This document shows, piece after piece, positions 8,303 to 17,892 of a stretch of DNA of 64,000 nucleotides. The stretch's first letter is position 1; each line of letters starts with the position of its first letter. The notes below the pieces were generated by a model. The model was given only the letters and a program-made list of their open reading frames with translations. It made no database searches and was not told the DNA's origin. Source of the DNA: an uncultured Flavobacteriaceae bacterium (GTDB lineage: Bacteria > Bacteroidota > Bacteroidia > Flavobacteriales > Flavobacteriaceae); the NCBI GenBank assembly GCA_905181825.1, contig CAJIZJ010000012.1, positions 1 to 64,000 of the forward strand, read 5' to 3'. The position numbers were made by a program, and so were the translations under genes.

Positions 8303-10624
8303 TTGAAACAGTATTTAAGTCAACTTAACGAAGCTCAATTAGCACCAACTTTACAAAAAGAGGGTCCTATGATTGTGATTGCAGGTGCAGGCTCTGGAAA
8401 AACTAGAGTACTCACCTATCGCATCGCTTATTTAATGAGTGAGGGTGTAGACCCCTTTAATATTTTATCTCTTACTTTTACAAATAAGGCCGCACGAGAA
8501 ATGAAAATCCGTATTGCTTCTATTGTAGGAGATAGTGAAGCTAAAAACTTGTGGATGGGAACCTTTCACTCTGTGTTTGCTAAAATTTTACGTTTTGAAG
8601 CGGACAAGCTTGGGTATCCTTCAAATTTTACAATTTATGATACACAGGATTCTCAACGTTTGATTTCATCTATCATCAAAGAAAAAAAGTTAGATAAAGA
8701 CATTTACAAATACAAGCAAGTACAGTCCAGAATATCCTCTTACAAAAATAGTTTAATTACCGTAAAAGCTTACTTTCAGAACCCTGATCTTAAGGAAGCC
8801 GATGTCATGTCCAAACGTCCAGAAATGGGAGAGATTTATAAAGAATATGTCTCTAGGTGCTTTAAGGCAGGCGCCATGGATTTTGACGACTTACTGCTTA
8901 AAACTAATGAATTACTAACGCGTTTTCCTGAAGTATTGGCAAAATATCAAGATCGATTCCGTTACATTCTAGTGGATGAGTATCAAGATACAAACCACTC
9001 GCAGTACTTAATCGTTAGAGCACTTTCAGATCGTTTTCAAAATATTTGTGTTGTGGGTGATGATGCACAAAGTATTTACGCCTTCCGTGGCGCAAATATT
9101 AACAATATTCTAAACTTTCAAAAAGATTACGAGGATGTGAAAATGTTTAGGCTGGAACAAAATTACCGCTCTACTAAAAACATTGTGAATGCTGCTAACT
9201 CAATTATTGAAAAAAACCAAACTAAACTAGATAAAGTGGTTTGGACTGCTAATGAGGTTGGAGAAAAAATCACCGTTAATCGTTCTTTAACTGATGGTGA
9301 TGAAGGGCGTTATGTAGCAAGCTCCATTTTTGAAAACAAAATGCAAAACCAGGCTAAAAATGGTGATTTTGCAGTTTTATATCGTACCAATGCACAATCA
9401 AGATCTATTGAAGACGCTTTGCGAAAAAGAGGTCTTGAATACAGAATATATGGAGGTTTGTCATTCTATCAACGAAAAGAGATAAAGGATGTTCTCTCCT
9501 ACTTGCGAATTATTATTAATCCTTCAGATGAAGAGGCTTTAAAGCGAATTATTAATTTTCCTGGGCGAGGCATTGGGCAAACAACAATTGAACGATTGAT
9601 TGTCTCTGCAAACGAGTATGATAAATCTATTTTTGAGGTCCTTAAACATCTTCATGAGTTGCCTATTAACATAAACGGTGGGACTAAAACAAAACTCCAG
9701 AATTTTACAACCATGATTGAAAGTTTTCAAGTCATGAGTAAGACTGTTAATGCATTTGATTTGGCAGAACATGTATGCAAAGCGAGTGGATTGATACAAG
9801 AATTTAAGAAAGATGGTACTCCAGAAGGTATTACTCGATTAGAAAATATTGAGGAACTCCTTAATGGTATAAAAGATTTTGTAGAGGGACAACAGGAATT
9901 GGCAGACTCAACAGGCTCATTAGCTGAATTTTTAGAAGATGTAGCCCTGGCTACTGACTTAGACAATGAAGAAGGTGAAGACAGTGACAAAGTAGCACTA
10001 ATGACCATTCACTTGGCAAAAGGACTTGAATTTGAATATGTTTATATCGTTGGCTTGGAAGAAAATTTATTTCCAAGTGCTATGAGTATGAATACGCGAA
10101 GTGAACTAGAGGAAGAAAGAAGATTATTTTATGTAGCACTAACGCGCGCAGAAAAACAAGCCTACCTCACCTATGCACTTTCTAGGTACCGTTGGGGAAA
10201 ATTAGTGGATGCTGAACCCAGTCGTTTTATTGAAGAGATCGATGAGCAATATTTAGAAATTGTCACACCAAAAGAAGAACGGCGATTTAACCCAATGTTA
10301 AGTGCAGACATTTTTGGAGATGTGGAGCCCAATACGGTACGATATAAGAAACCAGCTTATCTAAAAGCAAAACCTAAAGTAAAAGAGCCTTTTAAAATCA
10401 CAGCACCAAAAAACTTAAAGAAGGTAAGTGACACTAAAAACACCACAAACTTATTTGACAACAAGTTAATCGTTGGAGACGTGGTTAATCATCAAAGATT
10501 TGGAAAAGGAAATGTACTAAACATTGAAGGAAAAGGGGCGGATTTAAAAGCCGAAATTAAATTTGAAAATGGCGGATCTAAAAAGTTGTTACTGCGATTT
10601 GCCAAGCTTGAAATCATTTCGTAA
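8303..10624 (+). CDS. UvrD/PcrA-type ATP-dependent 3'-5' DNA helicase
   Basis: A 773-residue superfamily 1A helicase. Motifs in order: Q motif LNEAQ, Walker A GAGSGKTR (about residue 28), motif II DEYQDT, motif III GDDAQSIYAFRGA, motif V TIHLAKGLEFEYV, and motif VI VALTRA. A C-terminal Tudor-like segment (GDVVNHQRFGKGNV) is typical of PcrA/UvrD and binds RNA polymerase in relatives. The start is TTG; no ATG gives a sensible N-terminus, and MKQYLSQLNEAQ fits the family. It heads a + strand run that also contains uvrA, consistent with nucleotide excision repair. Confidence 0.95.
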   Translation: MKQYLSQLNEAQLAPTLQKEGPMIVIAGAGSGKTRVLTYRIAYLMSEGVDPFNILSLTFTNKAAREMKIRIASIVGDSEAKNLWMGTFHSVFAKILRFEADKLGYPSNFTIYDTQDSQRLISSIIKEKKLDKDIYKYKQVQSRISSYKNSLITVKAYFQNPDLKEADVMSKRPEMGEIYKEYVSRCFKAGAMDFDDLLLKTNELLTRFPEVLAKYQDRFRYILVDEYQDTNHSQYLIVRALSDRFQNICVVGDDAQSIYAFRGANINNILNFQKDYEDVKMFRLEQNYRSTKNIVNAANSIIEKNQTKLDKVVWTANEVGEKITVNRSLTDGDEGRYVASSIFENKMQNQAKNGDFAVLYRTNAQSRSIEDALRKRGLEYRIYGGLSFYQRKEIKDVLSYLRIIINPSDEEALKRIINFPGRGIGQTTIERLIVSANEYDKSIFEVLKHLHELPININGGTKTKLQNFTTMIESFQVMSKTVNAFDLAEHVCKASGLIQEFKKDGTPEGITRLENIEELLNGIKDFVEGQQELADSTGSLAEFLEDVALATDLDNEEGEDSDKVALMTIHLAKGLEFEYVYIVGLEENLFPSAMSMNTRSELEEERRLFYVALTRAEKQAYLTYALSRYRWGKLVDAEPSRFIEEIDEQYLEIVTPKEERRFNPMLSADIFGDVEPNTVRYKKPAYLKAKPKVKEPFKITAPKNLKKVSDTKNTTNLFDNKLIVGDVVNHQRFGKGNVLNIEGKGADLKAEIKFENGGSKKLLLRFAKLEIIS

Positions 10625-10638
10625 ACAAAATAAAGACA

Positions 10639-11259
10639 ATGGCCGAACTGCTCAAAATATTTCCTGAAAATCCAAACCCAAAAGCAATAAAAAAAGTAAT
10701 TGAGGTGCTTAAAAAAGGGGGGGTTATCATTTATCCTACTGATACTGTTTATGGACTAGGATGTGATATCACAAATTTAAAAGCACTTGAAAGAATAGCA
10801 AAAATAAAAGGGATAAAACTAGAGCGTTCTAACTTTTCATTCATCTGTCAGGATTTAAGTAATTTAAGTGATTATGTCACTCAAATAGACAACTCTACAT
10901 TTAAACTTCTTAAACGAACTCTTCCTGGCCCCTATACTTTTATATTGCCGGGTGCAAGTACACTACCCCATCCATTCAAAAAAAAGAAGACTGTAGGAAT
11001 TCGCATTCCTGATAACACGATAGCTTTAGAAATTGTTAAAAGTTTGGGAAACCCAATTGTATCCACATCAATACATGATGAAGATGAGTTATTAGAATAT
11101 ACCACAGACCCAGAACTGATATTTGAAAAATGGAGTTCTAAAGTTGATTTGGTAATTGACGGCGGTTATGGCGATAACACTCCGTCAACAGTCGTAGAAG
11201 TTAAAGATTCTGAAATCACTATTTTGAGAGAAGGCAAAGGAACTATTGATATATTTTAA
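10639..11259 (+). CDS. L-threonylcarbamoyladenylate synthase (Sua5/YrdC/YciO family)
   Basis: A 206-residue protein made of a single YrdC domain, without the extra C-terminal Sua5 domain. The signature GGVIIYPTDTVYGLG is present near residue 30 and the STSIH segment near residue 145. The enzyme forms threonylcarbamoyl-AMP from threonine, bicarbonate and ATP for the t6A37 modification of ANN-decoding tRNAs. The HDEDE loop after STSIH and the YciO-like form leave room for a paralogue role. It follows the helicase by 14 bases, so they are likely co-transcribed. Confidence 0.88.
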   Translation: MAELLKIFPENPNPKAIKKVIEVLKKGGVIIYPTDTVYGLGCDITNLKALERIAKIKGIKLERSNFSFICQDLSNLSDYVTQIDNSTFKLLKRTLPGPYTFILPGASTLPHPFKKKKTVGIRIPDNTIALEIVKSLGNPIVSTSIHDEDELLEYTTDPELIFEKWSSKVDLVIDGGYGDNTPSTVVEVKDSEITILREGKGTIDIF

Positions 11260-11289
11260 ATAGATAAAAAGAGATTATAGAACTGATTT

Positions 11290-14121
11290 ATGAGCAAGTT
11301 TGATGAATTTATAGAAGTAAAAGGAGCACGTGTACATAATCTAAAAGATATAGACGTAAAGATCCCCAGAGATAAGTTGGTAGTCATCACTGGAATGTCT
11401 GGAAGCGGAAAATCCTCCTTAGCATTTGATACTATTTATGCAGAAGGTCAGCGCCGCTATATTGAGACATTTTCAGCTTATGCACGTCAGTTTTTAGGGA
11501 GTTTAGAGCGTCCGGATGTCGATAAAATTGATGGGCTTTCTCCAGTAATTGCTATTGAACAAAAAACAACTAGCAAATCTCCAAGATCCACAGTCGGAAC
11601 AATTACCGAAATTTATGATTTCTTAAGATTGTTATATGCGCGTGCTGCAGATGCTTATAGCTATAACACCAGTGAAAAAATGGTGAGCTATAACGATCTT
11701 CAAATAAAAGATCTGATTCTTGAATCTTTTAACGGGAAACGCCTTTCAATATTATCTCCTGTAATTCGTTCTAGAAAAGGACACTACAGAGAATTATTCG
11801 AACAAATTGCTAAGCAAGGATTTGTAAAGGTCAGAACAGATGGTGTTATAGTTGACATTTCAAAAGGAATGAAGCTTGATCGCTATAAAATGCATGATAT
11901 CGAGATTGTTATTGACAGACTTAAAATTGATGAAACCAGCGCCTCTACAAGCAGACTAAACGAAAGTATTAATACAGCCATGTACCACGGAGAAAATGTA
12001 CTTATGGTAATTGAAGAAGAGAGTAAAGAAGTGCGCTATTTTAGTCGAAACTTAATGTGTCCAACTTCTGGAATATCCTACCCAAACCCAGAACCAAATA
12101 ATTTCTCATTTAATTCTCCAAAAGGCGCCTGTTTGGACTGTAGCGGTATTGGAACCTTATACAAGGTAAATGCGTATAAAATAATTCCTGACCCCTCTTT
12201 ATCTATTAAAAATGGAGGGCTAGCTCCACAAGGCACCCAAAAAGACTCTTGGATTTTTAAGCAATTAGAGCTCATTGCTCAACGCTATAACTTTAAACTA
12301 ACAGACCCCATTTCAAAAATATCAAAAGAAGCTTTAGATATTATATTATATGGCGGAAAAGATAAATTTTCAGTAGATAGTAAAACCTTAGGAGTCTCTA
12401 GAAACTATAATATAGATTTTGAGGGAATTGCTAATTTCATCGAAAGTCAGTATAAGAATTCAGACTCTACTTCAATTAAACGATGGGCAAAAGCATACAT
12501 GGATAAAATTAAATGTCCTAGCTGTAAAGGCTCTCGATTAAAAAAAGAATCCTTATTCTTTAAAATTAACGACAAGAATATTTCAGAACTTTCTGATATG
12601 GATATTGTAGATCTTGTGGAATGGTTTAAGAAACTCCCTAAGTATTTATCTAAAAGCCAGACTATAATTTCAAAAGAAATACTAAAAGAAATTTCTACGC
12701 GATTACAATTTCTTTTAGACGTTGGGCTTGATTATTTGTCTATAAGTAGAAGCTCAAAGTCACTTTCGGGTGGAGAAGCGCAGCGCATACGTTTAGCCAC
12801 ACAAATTGGTTCTCAGTTGGTGGGTGTATTGTATATCCTAGATGAACCAAGTATAGGCTTACACCAAAGAGATAATGAAAAACTAATAAAATCTCTAATA
12901 GCATTGAGAGATGTTGGTAACTCTGTAATTGTTGTAGAACATGACAAAGATATGATTGAACAAGCAGATCATGTAATTGATATTGGCCCTATGGCTGGAA
13001 AACATGGAGGTGAGATTATCAGTCAAGGAACCCCAAAAGATATATTAAATAGTGGTACCATGACTGCAGACTATTTGAGTGGAATTAGAGAAATTGAAGT
13101 CCCAAAAAATCGAAGAACTGGAAACGGGAAGTTCTTAGAGCTAAAAGGATGTACAGGAAATAATTTAAAAAATGTTTCTATAAAACTTCCATTGGCACAA
13201 ATGATTGGAGTCACCGGAGTTTCAGGAAGTGGGAAATCTACTTTAATAAATGAAACACTGTATCCAATCCTAAACAACTATTATTTTCATGGGGTCATGG
13301 AGCCAATGCCTTATAAATCAATTAAAGGGTTAGACAACTTAGACAAGGTTATTGACATCAACCAATCCCCAATTGGACGTACCCCGAGAAGTAATCCAGC
13401 AACTTACACCGGAGTTTTTGGGGAAATAAGAGCTTTATATGCTAAAATACCTGAAGCAATGATACGGGGCTATAAATTAGGTCGGTTTAGTTTTAATGTA
13501 GTTGGTGGGCGTTGTGAAACCTGTAGAGGGGGCGGTATGAGAGTGATAGAAATGAACTTCCTTCCTGATGTGTATGTGGAATGCGAGACCTGTCAAGGAA
13601 AACGCTTTAATAGAGAAACTCTTGAAATTCGTTACAAAGGAAAATCTATTAGTGATGTTCTAAACATGACGATTGAAGAATCCGTTGATTTCTTTGAGCA
13701 TATTCCTAAAATTTACAGAAAATTAAAAACCATAAAAGAAGTTGGATTAGGCTATATTACTTTGGGGCAGCAAAGCACCACTTTATCAGGTGGAGAAGCA
13801 CAACGGATCAAATTAGCTTCAGAGCTAAGTAAGCGTGATACTGGAAATACCATATATATTTTGGATGAGCCAACAACTGGACTTCATTTTGAAGACATTA
13901 GGGTTTTAATGGATGTATTAAATAAGTTAGTTGATAAGGGAAATACTGTGCTTATAATTGAACATAACCTAGATGTAATTAAAACAGTTGATTACATCTT
14001 AGATATAGGTCCTGAAGGAGGGAATGGAGGTGGCAAGGTAATTGCACAAGGAACTCCAGAAGTAATAATAAAAAACAAGTTAAGCCATACAGCACGGTTT
14101 TTAAAAAAAGAACTAACTTAG
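11290..14121 (+). CDS. uvrA: Excinuclease ABC subunit A
   Basis: A 943-residue UvrA with two ABC ATPase modules. Walker A sites are GMSGSGKSS (about residue 34) and GVSGSGKST (about residue 640). ABC signatures are LSGGEAQRIRLA and LSGGEAQRIKLA. Zinc-binding modules show CLDCSGIG, CPSCKGSRL and the CETCRGGG/CETCQGKR pair. UvrA dimers find helix-distorting DNA lesions and load UvrB. It lies 30 bases after the YrdC gene, in the same run as the UvrD-like helicase that would remove the excised oligonucleotide. uvrB and uvrC are not in the window. Confidence 0.97.
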   Translation: MSKFDEFIEVKGARVHNLKDIDVKIPRDKLVVITGMSGSGKSSLAFDTIYAEGQRRYIETFSAYARQFLGSLERPDVDKIDGLSPVIAIEQKTTSKSPRSTVGTITEIYDFLRLLYARAADAYSYNTSEKMVSYNDLQIKDLILESFNGKRLSILSPVIRSRKGHYRELFEQIAKQGFVKVRTDGVIVDISKGMKLDRYKMHDIEIVIDRLKIDETSASTSRLNESINTAMYHGENVLMVIEEESKEVRYFSRNLMCPTSGISYPNPEPNNFSFNSPKGACLDCSGIGTLYKVNAYKIIPDPSLSIKNGGLAPQGTQKDSWIFKQLELIAQRYNFKLTDPISKISKEALDIILYGGKDKFSVDSKTLGVSRNYNIDFEGIANFIESQYKNSDSTSIKRWAKAYMDKIKCPSCKGSRLKKESLFFKINDKNISELSDMDIVDLVEWFKKLPKYLSKSQTIISKEILKEISTRLQFLLDVGLDYLSISRSSKSLSGGEAQRIRLATQIGSQLVGVLYILDEPSIGLHQRDNEKLIKSLIALRDVGNSVIVVEHDKDMIEQADHVIDIGPMAGKHGGEIISQGTPKDILNSGTMTADYLSGIREIEVPKNRRTGNGKFLELKGCTGNNLKNVSIKLPLAQMIGVTGVSGSGKSTLINETLYPILNNYYFHGVMEPMPYKSIKGLDNLDKVIDINQSPIGRTPRSNPATYTGVFGEIRALYAKIPEAMIRGYKLGRFSFNVVGGRCETCRGGGMRVIEMNFLPDVYVECETCQGKRFNRETLEIRYKGKSISDVLNMTIEESVDFFEHIPKIYRKLKTIKEVGLGYITLGQQSTTLSGGEAQRIKLASELSKRDTGNTIYILDEPTTGLHFEDIRVLMDVLNKLVDKGNTVLIIEHNLDVIKTVDYILDIGPEGGNGGGKVIAQGTPEVIIKNKLSHTARFLKKELT

Positions 14122-14142
14122 TAATAACTTAAATCTAAAATT

Positions 14143-14832
14143 ATGGGACCAGAAAAGAAACACAAAGGGTGGAATGAGATAAAAACGAATGATTCTTGGG
14201 CGATTTTCAAAATCATGGGAGAGTTTGTGAATGGATTTGAGAAAATGAGTAAAATTGGACCATGTGTCTCTATTTTTGGATCTGCAAGGACCAAACCAGA
14301 AGATGATTATTACAAACTATCTACTGAAGTTGCGACGTCCATTGTAAAAGCTGGATACGGCGTTATTACAGGGGGTGGACCCGGAATAATGGAAGCAGGA
14401 AATAAAGGGGCTCATTTGGCTGGTGGAACTTCCGTAGGATTGAATATTGAATTGCCTTTTGAACAGCACAACAATCCGTACATTGATTCCGATAAGAGTT
14501 TAGATTTTGATTATTTCTTTGTTAGAAAAGTGATGTTTTTAAAATACTCTCAAGGAATTGTTGTAATGCCTGGTGGTTTTGGAACCTTAGACGAACTGTT
14601 TGAAGCGATTACATTAATACAAACTCACAAAATTGAAAAATTCCCTGTTATATTGGTTGGGAAAACATTTTGGAGTGGTTTAATGGAATGGATAAAATCT
14701 ACCTTGTTAGAGCGATTTGAAACAATAAGTGCTAAAGATCTAGACCTAATTCATTTGGTAGATTCATCTGATGAAGTAATCGAAATACTAGACACTTTCT
14801 ATAAAGAATACCAATTGAGCCCTAATTTTTAA
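14143..14832 (+). CDS. LOG family protein (TIGR00730, Rossmann fold)
   Basis: A 229-residue protein with the LOG signature PGGFGTLDE and an upstream GGGPGIMEAGNKGA loop, which together form the nucleotide-monophosphate site. LOG enzymes cleave the N-glycosidic bond of (cytokinin) nucleoside 5'-monophosphates or of other nucleotides. In bacteria unrelated to plants the real substrate is usually unknown. It starts 21 bases after uvrA stops and may be read through from it. Confidence 0.88.
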   Translation: MGPEKKHKGWNEIKTNDSWAIFKIMGEFVNGFEKMSKIGPCVSIFGSARTKPEDDYYKLSTEVATSIVKAGYGVITGGGPGIMEAGNKGAHLAGGTSVGLNIELPFEQHNNPYIDSDKSLDFDYFFVRKVMFLKYSQGIVVMPGGFGTLDELFEAITLIQTHKIEKFPVILVGKTFWSGLMEWIKSTLLERFETISAKDLDLIHLVDSSDEVIEILDTFYKEYQLSPNF

Positions 14833-14894
14833 TTCCTAACTAATATTTTCTAGATTAATAACTACTGAATATTTTAAAGCCTTTAAGCCTCAAA

Positions 14895-17729
14895 TTGTTG
14901 AAAAAACTCTCCTTAAATCTTATGATTATATTTTGTTTTATGACTGTCAGCAGTCAAAATGAAATACAAATTCAGGGATTCTTAAATATAGAAAGTAATA
15001 CGATCTTAATTAAACAAAAGATAACGTATTATAATAATTCTAACTCCTCATTAAGTCAATTATACTTTAATGATTGGGGGTCTAGTTTTAGCAACCCAGA
15101 TTCCCCACTTTCTAAAAGATTTGTTGAAGAGTATGATGGGTCTTTACTAAATCCTAGAAAAAAAAATAGAGGCTTTACAACAATTCATTCTGTAGAAAAT
15201 GAGAAACAAAAAGCCCTATCCTATTCTTACATTGAAAATCAATGTGATTTATTTAAAATTGAGCTTACAACTGATTTATTACCTTTTACATCTACTACCA
15301 TTTTTATTGAATACACGCTACAAATTCAAAGCGATCGATTTACTAAGTACGGAGTTACAAAAAAGGGAGACTATTTTTTAAATTACTGGTATATAACCCC
15401 AGCTGTTTTTGAGGATTCTGAATGGAAACTATTTAGCAATAAAAATCTTGATGATTATTACACCCCTAAATCTAAGTTGAAGCTAACCCTAGAAATCCCA
15501 CATAATTACAGTGCTTCTTCCGAGTTAAATTTAAATAATGTTGTTAATAAATCAAACACACATGTATTTACGTTTGAAGGAAGTGATAGAGTAGATACTA
15601 GACTTAATATTTCCACAGCTCCTTTTTTTAAATTTAAAATTGGGGACTTAAATATAATAAGTAATAATATAGATGCAGATGAATCATTAAATCAGCAAAT
15701 TAATTCATTTAAAAAAATAGTAGGTTTTTTAAATGACCGACTAGGTGTTTATCCACATGAAAACTTAATGATTTCGAAAGTGGATTTAAAAAAACATCCT
15801 ATATATGGTTTAAATTTACTTCCAGGTTTTCTTAGTCCATTTTCAAAAGAGTTTGAATATGAGTTAACCGTCGCCAAAAACTTAATTAGACTTTACTTAG
15901 ACCAGTATTTAAGAATGAATCCCAGAGAGGACTATTGGCTTAAATCAGGACTTGAAACAGTGTTATTAATGGATTTTGTTGATGTCTTTTACAAGGACCA
16001 GATGATGCTTGGGAAGCTTGCTAATATGTGGGGGATAAAGACTTATAATTTAGCAAAGTTAAAATATAATGAACAATACCAACTAACCTACTTATACATG
16101 GTTAGGACAGGAAGAGACCAAGCCTTAAACTTACACAAAGATGAATTATTAAAATTCAATGCTAACTTATCAACTAAATATAAAGCTGCTAAAGGATTGA
16201 TTTTCCTAGAAGATTTTATGGAAGGTTCGAGAATTGAAGATTGGATAAAAGAATTTGTAGTTGAAACTAAAAATGAATTCAAAACAACTAATGATTTTGA
16301 ATCGTACATTAAGACAAAAACTAATAAAGATCTCAGTTGGTTTTTTGAGTCATTTATAACAAATACGCAACAAATAGATTACAAAATAACAAAACTTAAA
16401 AGCACCAAAGATTCTGTTTATTTTACAATTAAAAACAACAAAAAGGGACAAACTCCTGTGTCATTATTCACACTTAAAAACGGCAAGGTACTCACAAAAA
16501 CATGGTTAACAGGAATCGGAAAAAAGAAAGATTTTGTAGTTGCTAATAATTTGGCGGATAAATATGTTTTAAACTATGATCAAAAAGTTCCAGAGTTTAA
16601 TGTGAAAAATAACTGGAAATCAGTCAAAGGAAGTGCATTGTTTAATAGACCTTTTAAGCTGAGGCTTATTAAGGATTATGTATCTCCCTATAATAACCAA
16701 CTTTACTTTTTGCCAACTCTTGAATATCGTAACATTTATGATGGTCTTAATTTGGGATTAAATATTAATAATAGTGGTATTTTGAAAAAACCATTTACTT
16801 TTGGAGTTGCCCCTAACTACAGTGTTAACTCTAAAACACTAACAGGATTTACTAAATTTGAATATAACACCTATTTTCAAGATCAAAATCTTTACAATAT
16901 TGAATTTGGCTTATTTATGTCACGCTCAAGTTTTGCTGAGGATTTATTTGTAAGAAGAACCCTACCTTACTTATCTTTTAATTTTAAAGATGCTACAAAC
17001 TTAAGATCAAATAAGTTTGAAAGTCTAAATTTGAGATATGTTGGTATAGACAAGGATTATGTAGAGACTTTTGGAAATGAAATGGCGCTCCCTTCCTACG
17101 GAGTATTCAATATAAGATATCTAAATTCTAACATAGGATATAAAAAACATTACAGCTGGTTTTTAGATACACAATTTTCAAATGAATTTGGTAAGGTAGC
17201 CTTTAACTATGAAATCAGAAAACGAACGAATAAAAATAGCTTTTATAATCTAAGGCTTTTTGCTGGTTCTTTTTTGTATTCAAAAATTGATACCAATCAA
17301 ACATACTTTGATTTTGCTTTAGATAGACCAACAGATTATTTGTTCGAATATAATTATCTTGGACAATTTGAATCATCAGGAATATTTAGTCAACAAATTA
17401 TAATTGCAGATGGTGGATTCAAATCCCGTCTAGAGACTTATTATGCTAACCAATGGATAACCACATTAAATGCCAGCGCTTCTATTTGGAAATACGTCCA
17501 AACCTACGGCGATGTTGGATTTATAAAAAACAAAGGCAAAGGCGCTGAATTTGTTTATGATTCAGGAATACGCCTAAATCTAATTACAAACTATTTTGAA
17601 ATTTTCTTTCCTGTTTACTCCAACTTAGGATGGGAAATAGCTGCTCCTGAGTACAGTCAAAAAATCAGATTTATATTTACAGCTGACCCAACAGCTCTTT
17701 TTGGCTTATTTAGAAGGGAATGGTATTGA
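14895..17729 (+). CDS. M1-peptidase-like protein lacking the zinc site, with C-terminal outer-membrane barrel
   Basis: A 944-residue exported protein. The start is TTG (14895) or the next TTG (14898), giving an N-terminal signal peptide ending near VSSQ. Residues ~20-480 have the outline of an M1 (gluzincin) aminopeptidase. At the expected HEXXH-x18-E site the sequence reads KNLIR...WLKSG, with exactly the canonical spacing: H, E, H and the distal E are replaced by K328, N329, R332 and S351. Residues from about 590 on are rich in alternating aromatic/hydrophobic strands and end in RREWY, as in a beta-barrel outer-membrane domain. It is probably a non-catalytic surface or periplasmic binding/assembly protein. 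It stands between the LOG and E1 genes with gaps on both sides. Confidence 0.75.
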   Translation: MLKKLSLNLMIIFCFMTVSSQNEIQIQGFLNIESNTILIKQKITYYNNSNSSLSQLYFNDWGSSFSNPDSPLSKRFVEEYDGSLLNPRKKNRGFTTIHSVENEKQKALSYSYIENQCDLFKIELTTDLLPFTSTTIFIEYTLQIQSDRFTKYGVTKKGDYFLNYWYITPAVFEDSEWKLFSNKNLDDYYTPKSKLKLTLEIPHNYSASSELNLNNVVNKSNTHVFTFEGSDRVDTRLNISTAPFFKFKIGDLNIISNNIDADESLNQQINSFKKIVGFLNDRLGVYPHENLMISKVDLKKHPIYGLNLLPGFLSPFSKEFEYELTVAKNLIRLYLDQYLRMNPREDYWLKSGLETVLLMDFVDVFYKDQMMLGKLANMWGIKTYNLAKLKYNEQYQLTYLYMVRTGRDQALNLHKDELLKFNANLSTKYKAAKGLIFLEDFMEGSRIEDWIKEFVVETKNEFKTTNDFESYIKTKTNKDLSWFFESFITNTQQIDYKITKLKSTKDSVYFTIKNNKKGQTPVSLFTLKNGKVLTKTWLTGIGKKKDFVVANNLADKYVLNYDQKVPEFNVKNNWKSVKGSALFNRPFKLRLIKDYVSPYNNQLYFLPTLEYRNIYDGLNLGLNINNSGILKKPFTFGVAPNYSVNSKTLTGFTKFEYNTYFQDQNLYNIEFGLFMSRSSFAEDLFVRRTLPYLSFNFKDATNLRSNKFESLNLRYVGIDKDYVETFGNEMALPSYGVFNIRYLNSNIGYKKHYSWFLDTQFSNEFGKVAFNYEIRKRTNKNSFYNLRLFAGSFLYSKIDTNQTYFDFALDRPTDYLFEYNYLGQFESSGIFSQQIIIADGGFKSRLETYYANQWITTLNASASIWKYVQTYGDVGFIKNKGKGAEFVYDSGIRLNLITNYFEIFFPVYSNLGWEIAAPEYSQKIRFIFTADPTALFGLFRREWY

Positions 17730-17862
17730 ATATTGATTTAAATTTACTTAAATCAATTAATAAATACACATTCAGCAATATTTAAGCTTTTGTACATGCT
17801 TATTTTATTAATATCTCAATTAATTATCAATCCAAAGGATAGGTCAAAAGCTTGAAATATTT

Positions 17863-17870
17863 TATATTTG
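17863..17870 (+). promoter_or_regulatory. Candidate -7 element for the E1 fusion gene (TATATTTG)
   Basis: A perfect TAnnTTTG match lies 22 bases before the E1 ATG, after a 150-base gap. No -33 TTTG was seen at the 19-base spacing. Confidence 0.42.
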
Positions 17871-17892
17871 TAGCTTATTAGAATTTTCCGAA

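Noticed and set aside
9539-10008. Minus-strand ORFs of 86 and 93 residues inside the UvrD/PcrA gene
   Set aside because: Lie wholly within a helicase with all motifs intact; no independent support.
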